Shown in pieces: positions 20,409-28,686 of a stretch of 64,000 bases of DNA. The translations under genes and the position numbers were made by a program. The DNA is from Mesostigma viride (taxonomy: Eukaryota > Streptophyta > Mesostigmatophyceae > Mesostigmatales > Mesostigmataceae). Every line of letters begins with the position of its first letter. Position 1 is the first letter of the stretch. Location of the stretch: contig RPFO01000015.1 in NCBI GenBank assembly GCA_009746045.1, positions 1,636,529-1,700,528 on the forward strand. The letters run 5' to 3'. The notes below the pieces were generated by a model, which worked only from the letters and a program-made list of their open reading frames with translations, had not been told where the DNA came from and ran no database searches.

Positions 20409-21239
20409 ATGGCAAGCGAGGTGGACTACACTCCTATGCTGAATGTGTGCTCCAAGATGGTGCTGAAATTCGATGGCACAAGTCTACGTGGCTGGGAGGA
20501 GACCAAGACATCCCTTGAGGGCTTCTGTCGCTTCTACGGGGTTAAGGATGTTCTGCTTGGCACCAAGGAGGACCCGAAGGCTGACATGGCTGTCGGCCTT
20601 GTTATCTCAGCTGCACTTGTTGGAGAAGCGAGGCGCATCCTATCGCTCGTGCCAGACCAATCTGGCAGCAAGCTCTACAAGACGCTGAGGGAGGTCTACG
20701 AGCAGCAAAAGCTCACCAAGAGCCACCGGATGGACCTCAGGGTCCAGCTGCACAGGCTGCAAATGAAGCCAGGGGAGACCATGGGGCAGTATATCCTAAG
20801 GGGACTACTGCTGCTGGCGGAGTACCGTGCTGTGGGGGGAGTCATGAGTGACCAAGACTTCGCAGCCATTCTCAAGAGCAGCCTGCCAGACAAATATCGC
20901 CCTGCGCTGATATCGGTGCATTTCAAGGAGGAGGACAACTTGGAGGAGGTAAAGGCTGCGCTGCTGGAGGCGGAGGACATGCTGATGGGAGGGCGTTCTG
21001 CTGAAGCAAAGAAGGAGAGCTCATCGGACGGCCAAGCTTTCCACACTACTACCAAGAAAAGTGGAGGAAAGCGGTGCTATCACTGCAAGAAGCTTGGGCA
21101 CGTGGAGGCCCAGTGCTGGGAGAAGCATCCGGAGCTGAAGCAAGAACGCAAGAACCAGGCGACGCGACGGAACCACGCGACATCAGCGGCGAAAAAGGGG
21201 CACTCACCAGGTGCCAGCGAGGCGCACATCACCAAGTAG
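20409..21239 (+). CDS. N1 Gag
   Basis: 276 residues from the ATG at 20409 to a TAG at 21237. It has the Ty1/copia Gag (UBN2-type) layout: KFDGTSLRGWEE near the N-terminus, then helices typical of the family (LYKTLREVYEQQ, MGQYILRG), and a CCHC knuckle CYHCKKLGHVEAQC near residue 221. The TAG sits where N2 has a GAG codon, so it is a nonsense change between Gag and the in-frame protease, unless it is read through. Confidence 0.9.
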   Translation: MASEVDYTPMLNVCSKMVLKFDGTSLRGWEETKTSLEGFCRFYGVKDVLLGTKEDPKADMAVGLVISAALVGEARRILSLVPDQSGSKLYKTLREVYEQQKLTKSHRMDLRVQLHRLQMKPGETMGQYILRGLLLLAEYRAVGGVMSDQDFAAILKSSLPDKYRPALISVHFKEEDNLEEVKAALLEAEDMLMGGRSAEAKKESSSDGQAFHTTTKKSGGKRCYHCKKLGHVEAQCWEKHPELKQERKNQATRRNHATSAAKKGHSPGASEAHITK

Positions 21240-22451
21240 GCTGCAGAGCTGCCGTCCGGCTTCGTCTTCGCCACCATCGCCGAGTCGCCATCGCCGTCGG
21301 ACACTGCTGCACTCACGCAATATGAAAAGAAGGCGCCGACCAGCTGGGTGCTGGATTCTGCAGCGAGCTGTCACATGACGCCATGCCCGTCGGATTTCGT
21401 GTGCCTGCACCCTCACAACAGGGAAATCGCCGGCTCAGGCGGCAAACTGAAGGCGAAAGCCATCGGGACTGTCAAGCTGAAGCTGCCGGGCCAGGAGGCA
21501 GACGTGCACCTCCAAAACGCGCTGCTCGTTCCAAAGCTGAGCACCCGACTTTTATCTGTCGGCCAGCTCGTCAAGGATGGCCACAACGTCGACCTCGCCA
21601 AGCGGGTTGCTGTGCTGGACAGCAGTCCCTGCAGCATCGTGACGAGGAACAACACCTACTTTTTGCCCGCGCGCGTTGCGGACGCAGCGATGGACGCCAT
21701 CCCAGAGCTGAAATCTTCGGCGACGAGCTTCAAGGACGTCGACGCTGCCTGTCAAGGGCAGAAAATGGCGAGCAGCGAGCGCAGCATCTCACGTGCCTCG
21801 GGACACGCGGCGGAGTGGCTGGCCGTGGGCCTAACGGTCATACTGGCCATGCTTGCCCGTGTATGCGGGATCGGGGGCGGCCTACTGGGCATTACTCGCA
21901 CACTGCGTGGCTTTTTATACTCTGCGCCGGCCCAGTGGAAGTTCACGCCAATTCGAGAAGTTTCCAGCGCAATGGAGAAGTCCGTGTCAGACGCTGAAGT
22001 ACTTCCAGAAACTGCGGTCCAGAACAGCCCAGTGCAGGCGGAGCGCGTTGTCGCCGCCAGCATACCAGGTGACGCTGGTGCTCGTAACCCAAGTCCGGCG
22101 ACCAGACCAAAGGCGCGGCGCATGAACGCTGCCAGCCTAACTGAGGGGGAACAAATTCGTGACGCGAGGGCGAAATCGACCAAGCTGCAAAATTTTTCCA
22201 AGTCCTGGACTGCCAAGTCCGGTGCTGGCGCGAGACCTCGAGCGAGCCGACAACGACGTGGACAGCGACCTGTCAGCCACAGTGCTGTCAAGCACCAACG
22301 GTCAACTCAGGTGCAAAGTGCTGCCAAGGTATCACGTCGGTCAGTTTACGGTGTTCGGCCAGGCTATGGCATTTGCAACTGCGCTAGCTGCAACGACCCT
22401 TGGAAATTGTCGCCCAGGATGCACAGACCCCACTTCTCAAGGTTGCCCTAA
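21240..22451 (+). CDS. N1 protease followed by a membrane-segment region
   Basis: Same frame as gag after the TAG. A copia-type protease domain begins WVLDSAASCHMT (D-S-A in place of D-S-G) and continues with LLSVGQLVKDGHNV, typical of this family. Where integrase would normally follow there is instead a hydrophobic segment (WLAVGLTVILAMLARVCGIGGG and on), probably one transmembrane helix, and a basic Ser/Arg-rich tail. The N2 copy keeps the same segment (35952-36330, minus). Its origin is unknown and it may be captured sequence. Confidence 0.75.
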   Translation, partial: AAELPSGFVFATIAESPSPSDTAALTQYEKKAPTSWVLDSAASCHMTPCPSDFVCLHPHNREIAGSGGKLKAKAIGTVKLKLPGQEADVHLQNALLVPKLSTRLLSVGQLVKDGHNVDLAKRVAVLDSSPCSIVTRNNTYFLPARVADAAMDAIPELKSSATSFKDVDAACQGQKMASSERSISRASGHAAEWLAVGLTVILAMLARVCGIGGGLLGITRTLRGFLYSAPAQWKFTPIREVSSAMEKSVSDAEVLPETAVQNSPVQAERVVAASIPGDAGARNPSPATRPKARRMNAASLTEGEQIRDARAKSTKLQNFSKSWTAKSGAGARPRASRQRRGQRPVSHSAVKHQRSTQVQSAAKVSRRSVYGVRPGYGICNCASCNDPWKLSPRMHRPHFSRLP

Positions 22452-23602
22452 TGTTTTGTCTGTGGGAAATGAACTTGTATGTCGACTTTTGTGTCGTGTT
22501 TGCTGGAAATTGTGAGGCGCCGTAAGCCTGCGTTTTCTGGTTCTTTCTTTGTGTTCTTCCAGCAATTATGTGTTTATTTTGCCATGCGTTCAGTGGCAAT
22601 GGCCCACGCATTTTGGTATTGTTCCCACGAGACGTTTTCTACGTACCTGGGGTGTATATCCAGAGTTTTTGCACGCTATTTGTGGCACTGGTCTGCGGCG
22701 TAGTGAAGCGCCGTTGTATCGTCGTCTACGACTTGTTTTCGTAAGTTTAAGTGCCTGTGACGCGTGTGTTATTTTGTTTTGTGCTGAGAGCATTGCTTTT
22801 ATGCAAGTGTTTACGTCCTCTGTGTCGAGTTCGGCTGTGCATTTCGGCATAGCCTGTAATGTCGGACGTTATGTTTACTCTCGGGCTGATTTGTGAATCG
22901 TGACGAAGTAATCGTTACTTATGTGTTCGCCTTTGTGGCGGTAATGTTTTGCACGTCCTGTTTTCTTTGCTATGAAGCGCGTTTATCTGTTATGGCCACT
23001 GTGTTTTGTGTTGAAGGTTGTATTGCACCTTGTTTGTGTGGCATGTGTTGCCAATATATATGTTTGTTTGCTCACCCCGTTTATTTGGCGTAAACGTGAT
23101 GTTGGTGTCATATATTTTGTGAGATGGCGTACGTTATGTTGCTCCGTGTGTGTACAGCACGTGTTGTTGCCGTTACCCTACCTCTATACCGTTTGGGTTA
23201 GCTCATAGGGACTTTCTTTGTTGGCATGTGTTGCCGTATTATATTTGTGGGACTGTGTGGCCCTATTGTGTCCATGGGCAGCCGCTTTGAGTGAGGGGGG
23301 AATGTAGCATCTAGAGCACTTTTTCCAACTAAGGGTTGGGTATCAGCCATCCAGGATGGGCAGCTAGTGCGTTGCTGCTATGGCAGGACACTCATTCGCG
23401 TTGCCGGGGGGGGGATCAGTGGCGGTAGTGCGGCTCATGACCGCATGTCGGAGCTTCAAGCGTTTCACGAGGACGGCATCTTCATTTTCAGTTGCACCAT
23501 GCTAGCAACTGGACGACATGCTACGAGCATGTGGTTAAGGGGGGTGTTGAGATTCCACCTACCCAGTCATCTTTTGCATTGTGCCCATGTGGCTAAGGGG
23601 GG
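22452..23602 (+). other. N1 non-coding internal region before the 3' LTR
   Basis: About 1.15 kb without integrase, RT or RNase H motifs, rich in T and G. N2 has the matching complement at 33872-35130. It ends with two PPT-like G runs: TAAGGGGGGTGTTGAG (about 23538) and TAAGGGGGG (23594-23602), the latter directly at the LTR. Confidence 0.8.
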
Positions 23603-24395
23603 TGTTAGGGATATAATATCCACCTGGCCACAATGTATCCCAGCCTGATTTATTTCTTGTTGGATTTATTCCATATGGACTGGGAATTCGATAGCTTTGA
23701 TAAGCTAGATGGATTGGGCTCAATGAGCTGATCAATATTCATGTGCCATAGTCGTATACTTGGACATGGATGACTTGTAACCTGAGTCAGCCTAGTAGCA
23801 TCACGTATTTGATTGACAAGTGGTGCTATGGCCTATTGGACAAGTGTTTGGTCCATGAGCTGACAAGTGTTGGCAGCTTATGATGACACATGTTATGACT
23901 TACATGATGACAAGTGGGTAGACTCATTGCATGACACTTGTCACTCCAAGGAGAAGAGATGTGTCACTTTATTAATCATGTTATGTGGCACATTATTATG
24001 TAGACACTTGGCATCTAGCTATTATGCCAGCTCTTTGGATCATGTCTAGAATGTTCTAGGAATGTTCTAAGAATATGCCAGGAATATTCCTGGAATATAC
24101 TGAGAATATGCTAGGAATATGCTAGGATGTTTCTACAAGCTTCTGTGATGATGTCATTGCTGATGTCATCCTTCCTAGCCTAAAAGGTATAAAAGGAAAC
24201 TGCCCCCTAAGGGCAGGTACCTCCATTTAACCTCTATTCAACCTCTATTCCTAACCTCTGAAATAAAACTCTTTTTCTGGTCTCTCTTCCATTGTCTTCA
24301 AGCTCAGTCTTTCATCACCTGCAAGGTGCGAGGGTAGCAAGGCCAAGCACAAGGCATTGTGTAAAACCCATTAGTTTCCTCTCCCTTTTCCAACA
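23603..24395 (+). repeat. N1 3' LTR (reference copy of the TGTT family)
   Basis: 793 bases, TGTTAGGG...CCAACA. U3 carries repeated TGACAAGTG or CACTTGTCA motifs, the GAAnnTTC array (about 24047-24130), paired TGATGTCAT and a TATA box (GGTATAAAAGG, about 24187). R/U5 has an AATAAA-type site near 24263. Other copies: 33031-33871, 37459-38299, 47968-48778 and 48988-49810. Confidence 0.93.
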
Positions 24396-24559
24396 GCCTC
24401 CAGTGGGAAAACGCTCAAGAAGGCGGCGAGGAACTTGTGTCGGGTGAGGGACACCGAACCTCCTGTCCAAACGATACCGCACCGAATAACTCGCCCATGG
24501 CCGGACCCCTGGGGCGGGGCGGCCTGCATCAAGGCTGCCAATGCACATGCAAGGAGCAT
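24396..24559 (-). CDS. G2 downstream accessory ORF, N-terminal part
   Basis: Begins with ATG at 24559, 28 bases after the pol stop. It starts hydrophobic (MLLACALAALMQAAPP), which could be a signal-like segment, then VIRCGIVWTGGSVSLTRHK. N1 splits it after the first ~53 codons; the rest is at 17323-17562. No family recognised. Confidence 0.6.
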
Positions 24560-24587
24560 TACGCAAAAGGTAGGAGAAGGGCCGGAA

Positions 24588-26246
24588 TTATGCCAACCCT
24601 GCCCGGGCTTTATACTCCTGTAGCAAGCGTGCGCAGCCCGTGAGTCCAGCCTCAGCTACCCATGAGTGCTCTAGCTCTGTTTGGGAGAACTTCCACTTAA
24701 GGAGGTACTCGCGGCGGCGGCCTCGATTGCGGTGGGCTACAATGTCCTCGACCTCATCCTCGGGTTCGCCCGTCTCGGGGTTGAACTCCAAGGGGGTGGG
24801 TGCCATGACACGACCTGGGAAGGTGCTCTTGCGGTAAAGCTTCAGCTGGTCAACGTGGAAAACATTGGACTTCAGCTGCCACGAGTCCGGGATGGCGACA
24901 GACACCATCACCTCATTGAACACCTTCTCCACCAGATACGGTCCAAGGAATAAGGGGCGGAGCTTGACCTTCAGGCTGTCCTCGAACTTGTGCGAGAAGC
25001 GGCCTTGGTGGGGGCCCTCAATTAAAACCAAGTCACCTGCTTCGATTGCAGGGGTGCGCCTGTCCAGGGTACTTTGGACTCGCGCCATGTACTTGGCACG
25101 CGCCTGACGTAGGCCACTTATGGCGCTGGAATGAGCTTGCACCATCCGTTGTACCAGCTCCCGCGCCCCTGCGACTGTGGAGCGTAGCTCCGTTGTCGTG
25201 GTGATGGCTGGGGCGGTCAAGAGATCGGTGGGGGTAAGGGGATGCCTGCCTGTATCAAGAAAGAACGGGGTATACCCGTGGGCAGAATGGGGGGCATTAT
25301 TGAGTGAAAACTCAATGAATCCCAGCACTTCGTCCCAATTCCTCCCGTCTCGATCCAGGTAGTGCCGCAGTGCCTCTTCCACCACCCGATTCACTCTCTC
25401 CACCATGTGAGAAGAGCTACTGTGATAGGCCGTACCCATAGACAACTTAGTCCCGACGACCTGAAAAAATGAGGTCCAAAATTTCGACGTGAACAGCTTG
25501 TCCTTGTCGGTGATAAATTGTCGGGGCATGCCATGGAGCCGGAACACATTGTTTAGGAACAAGTGGGCACACTCTTCCGCCGTCAGGGTGGCCTTGCAGG
25601 GGATTAAATGGCATCTCCGCGTGAGCCGGTCCACCACTACCAGGATCTGAGCATTGCCCGCCTTGGTCTCTGGCAAGGGCCCAATGAAATCCATCATCAC
25701 CGAGTCCCAAGGGAACATGGGGTCTGGAATTTCCTTTGGAACGCCCTGTTTGCCCGTATTCCGTGGCTTCATGTGCTGGCAGCTGTCACAGGTACTGACA
25801 TACTCCCGCACATCCCGAGCCATCTTAGGCCAATAGTAGGACCTCCGGGCCCTCGCTAACAGCCTGTCCTGGCCTTGGTGTCCCCCCAAGACGGAGTCAT
25901 GTAACTCAAATAATACCTCAGCGCGGCATATTTGGGGGACATACAAGCGCCATGAGTCTTGACGGGCCGCCTGGCCACTGACATTCACGTAAAGGAACCC
26001 GTTTTGAAACTTGGCTGGGTAGCCGTCCATGCTCTGAGGGCGGGCAGCTATGGCTTCATTTGCCTTGTCCTCAGTGACCGTGAAGCGCGAGATGAGGCGC
26101 TCTAGGTCCGAGCTGATGACGACCGTTGTTGCAGTATTTGCCAACGTGAATGCCTCTCCAACGGGCTGCATTGGAGGGTAGACTCCTGTCGCCGGCACCA
26201 TATGGCTGTACGGGGCCGAAGTCCTTCCCCCCCTGCGGCTGCGCAC
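24588..26246 (-). CDS. G2 integrase with chromodomain
   Basis: Starts in the linker after RNase H. It contains the HHCC zinc domain (HDSVLGGHQGQDRLL ... CDSCQHMKP) and the DDE core (MDFIGPLPETKAG, FITDKDKLFTS, SSSSHMVERVNR), then the chromodomain (VEDIVAHRNRGRRREYLLKW ... HSWVAEAGL). It is one frame away from 26102-28627. The shift falls in a G run near 26230, where the sequence resumes as RTSAPYSHMVPATG. Otherwise intact, ending ARAGLA and TAA. Confidence 0.95.
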   Translation of the reverse strand: MRSRRGGRTSAPYSHMVPATGVYPPMQPVGEAFTLANTATTVVISSDLERLISRFTVTEDKANEAIAARPQSMDGYPAKFQNGFLYVNVSGQAARQDSWRLYVPQICRAEVLFELHDSVLGGHQGQDRLLARARRSYYWPKMARDVREYVSTCDSCQHMKPRNTGKQGVPKEIPDPMFPWDSVMMDFIGPLPETKAGNAQILVVVDRLTRRCHLIPCKATLTAEECAHLFLNNVFRLHGMPRQFITDKDKLFTSKFWTSFFQVVGTKLSMGTAYHSSSSHMVERVNRVVEEALRHYLDRDGRNWDEVLGFIEFSLNNAPHSAHGYTPFFLDTGRHPLTPTDLLTAPAITTTTELRSTVAGARELVQRMVQAHSSAISGLRQARAKYMARVQSTLDRRTPAIEAGDLVLIEGPHQGRFSHKFEDSLKVKLRPLFLGPYLVEKVFNEVMVSVAIPDSWQLKSNVFHVDQLKLYRKSTFPGRVMAPTPLEFNPETGEPEDEVEDIVAHRNRGRRREYLLKWKFSQTELEHSWVAEAGLTGCARLLQEYKARAGLA

Positions 26247-28627
26247 GTGCCCTCACGTGCAGGGGTGCTGCCGGCGAGGCGCACGGAATGGTCAACAGTG
26301 TCAACCTCCGCGGTTGTGGCGCCACAGAAGAGGAAGGGGCTCATCGGGTCGCTCAAGCGGTCGCCAAAGGGGGCGACGGGACCATGGGAGGGGATCAACG
26401 TCGTGGCCAAAACGTCAAGATCCTCATAAAACCAATAGTCGGGGCGACGCGACAGGGCGTCAGGGACCGTGTTGTCAAGGCCCTTGACATATTCGATCTT
26501 GAACGGACCGAACTGTGCCAAATATTCAAGCCAACGGGCTTGGCGTGGCGTAAGCGTGGGCTGCGTCAACAAGTGCGTGAGGGGCCGATGGTCGGTCTGG
26601 ATGATCAAGCGGTACGGGTCCGCAGGGTCGGGTTCGGCCATGGCCACGTTGAACTGAGCACCCAGAAGATGGTGCCGCCAAGTATGGCAACAGTACACCA
26701 CGGCCAACAACTCTTGCTGATGGACCGGGTAATTTCTTTCGGCCGGGATCATCGTCCGGGAGATATACTCGACCGGTTGGAGACCGAGACCATGGTCTTG
26801 GAGCAGCACACCGCCAATAGCAACCTTGCTAGAATCGCTATTGACCACGAATGGCTTGGTGGGATCCGGAAGGATGAGGACAGGCGCAGTGGCGAGCCTG
26901 GCCTTCAGCAGGTCAAAGGCCTGTTGACACAGGCCTGACCATTCCCACGGTACGTCCTTCTTGAGGAGGTGAGTAAGCGGGGCCGCAATGGTCGCGAAAC
27001 GCGGGATGAAGCGGCGATAATACGATACCAAGCCCAAGAAGCTGCGCAAGGCGCGAACATTCGCGGGAACAGGCCACTGTTGGACGGCGGCGACCTTATC
27101 GGGGTCCGTGGACACGCCCTTGTCCGAGAGAATGTGGCCTAGAAAGGGGACGCTGCGGCCTGATTCTACCTTGCTGCGGCGGGCGGACAGTTTATTATCC
27201 GCCATGATCTGCAGAACCGCGGCAACATCCTCCAAGTGCTCCTCGAACGTGCGAGAGAAAATGAGGATGTCATCCAAGTAGATGGCCACGCAGGTGCGTT
27301 TGTACGGCTGCGTCCCCGGGTCCCACGGGATAGTCGGGTCGCGCAGGTCTGCCGAGACCTGGGGCAGCCGACTAGTGCCCATCACCGACCTAAAGAGGTG
27401 GTTCATGAGCATCTGAAAAGAGGCAGGGCTGTTACACAAGCCCATGGCCGCCACGCGGAATTGGTAATGGCCAAAAGGCGTGGCAAAGGCTGTTTTATGG
27501 CAATCTTCGGGGGCGATCCGAAGTTGCCAAAAACCGTCTGCACAATCGAGCACCGTAAAGTACTTTGCGCCCTCCACCTTATTAAATATATCATCGATGC
27601 GGGGGAGGGGATACTTGGACTTCACGGTGATCGCATTGAGTTTGCGATAATCCGTAACCAGACGCCACTTCCCATTGGGTTTGGGCACCAGCAACACGCC
27701 CGCGCTGTAAGGGCTATTGCTGGGCTCGATCAAGCCGGCCTCCAACAAGCCGACCAAGATCTTCTTGAGCTCTGCCAACTCCACGGGCCCCATGCGAAAA
27801 ATGGGTGAGGTGGTAGGTGGGTGCCCCTCCTGCAAATGAATGCGGTGGAGCACCGGTCTGGCCGGGGGAAACGTAGGTGTTTTCTCCTCAAACACGGCTG
27901 AATACTGATCGAGCACTGCGTTGAGTCGTTTCACCTCGTCTTCCGACAAGTCCATGCCAAGCGAGTTTAACGAAACTCCAGCCTGTGCATGCTGGGCGCT
28001 GGGCCCGCGCGCGTGGGCAAGGGCGTCCAGACGAATGGAGTAAACGGGAGGAGGCTGCCGGGCTCTCATCATCCGCTTGAACTCCCTTTTGGACATGAGA
28101 ATGTCCGCAAGGCGACGACGGTCACTCTTGAGGGCAGGCGTGTCATCGGTGATGGTCATGCCGTTGGCCGCATACTGCCGCTCAGGTAACCAGAATGACC
28201 CATCTGGGAAGTGGGTAACCATGGTACCAAAAGAGACGGTCACCTTGGATATGTGCAGCCAGTCAATCCCTAGGATGATATCAGCCGCTTGTAAGGGAAT
28301 GACCGTGGCGCGAATGGGCACGCTGGTGCCTTGTACGATAGGGGCCAAGTCCGCATAGCCCGGGGATGGCTGAGTGTAGCCATCCGAGTATCGCACGCGC
28401 CGAGCAATGGTATGGGGAGTCGGGGTTACTCCCAGGCGCTGCACTATGGCCTCACTGACGAAGGTGGTAGCCGCACCACTGTCAATGAGGACCTTGATGC
28501 CCTCCAAACAACGCCCAGAGCCCTGGGGGTCTGGTAGGCTTCCAGTGAAGAGGAGTAGTTGCCGCGGGCCTTCGCTAGGCTCCGCTTGCCATTCCTGGGT
28601 CTCTGTCACCACATTACATGGTAACAA
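26102..28627 (-). CDS. G2 protease, reverse transcriptase and RNase H
   Basis: Protease has LIDSGAATTF at residues 48-57. RT has LVPKPNGKWRLVTDYRKLN, FTVLDCADGFW, the catalytic IYLDDILIFSR and FLGLVSYYRRF. RNase H follows (FVVNSDSSKVAIGG, NYPVHQQELLAVV, PDALSRR). After about residue 790 the frame leaves the coding line because of the G-run indel. The frame is open upstream through the end of gag without an ATG, so pol is probably made by a -1 shift. Confidence 0.95.
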   Translation of the reverse strand: MLPCNVVTETQEWQAEPSEGPRQLLLFTGSLPDPQGSGRCLEGIKVLIDSGAATTFVSEAIVQRLGVTPTPHTIARRVRYSDGYTQPSPGYADLAPIVQGTSVPIRATVIPLQAADIILGIDWLHISKVTVSFGTMVTHFPDGSFWLPERQYAANGMTITDDTPALKSDRRRLADILMSKREFKRMMRARQPPPVYSIRLDALAHARGPSAQHAQAGVSLNSLGMDLSEDEVKRLNAVLDQYSAVFEEKTPTFPPARPVLHRIHLQEGHPPTTSPIFRMGPVELAELKKILVGLLEAGLIEPSNSPYSAGVLLVPKPNGKWRLVTDYRKLNAITVKSKYPLPRIDDIFNKVEGAKYFTVLDCADGFWQLRIAPEDCHKTAFATPFGHYQFRVAAMGLCNSPASFQMLMNHLFRSVMGTSRLPQVSADLRDPTIPWDPGTQPYKRTCVAIYLDDILIFSRTFEEHLEDVAAVLQIMADNKLSARRSKVESGRSVPFLGHILSDKGVSTDPDKVAAVQQWPVPANVRALRSFLGLVSYYRRFIPRFATIAAPLTHLLKKDVPWEWSGLCQQAFDLLKARLATAPVLILPDPTKPFVVNSDSSKVAIGGVLLQDHGLGLQPVEYISRTMIPAERNYPVHQQELLAVVYCCHTWRHHLLGAQFNVAMAEPDPADPYRLIIQTDHRPLTHLLTQPTLTPRQARWLEYLAQFGPFKIEYVKGLDNTVPDALSRRPDYWFYEDLDVLATTLIPSHGPVAPFGDRLSDPMSPFLFCGATTAEVDTVDHSVRLAGSTPAREGTCAAAGGEGLRPRTAIWCRRQESTLQCSPLERHSRWQILQQRSSSART

Positions 28628-28686
28628 AACTTGGGCGACTTGTTCATGGCCGGGTAAGGTGTCGCCCGGAGTGCCCTCCCGGCCTC

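Larger units (their letters stand above)
17563..24395 (+). mobile_element. N1: copia-type element with Gag and protease only
   Basis: TSD GCCTC (17558-17562 and 24396-24400). LTRs 17563-20337 (interrupted by U1/U2; about 795 bases net) and 23603-24395 (793 bases). PBS, gag, protease, a membrane-segment ORF, about 1.1 kb of non-coding DNA, then PPT. It has no integrase, RT or RNase H, so it needs enzymes from a relative. N2 is a second, reversed copy with the same layout. Confidence 0.92.
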
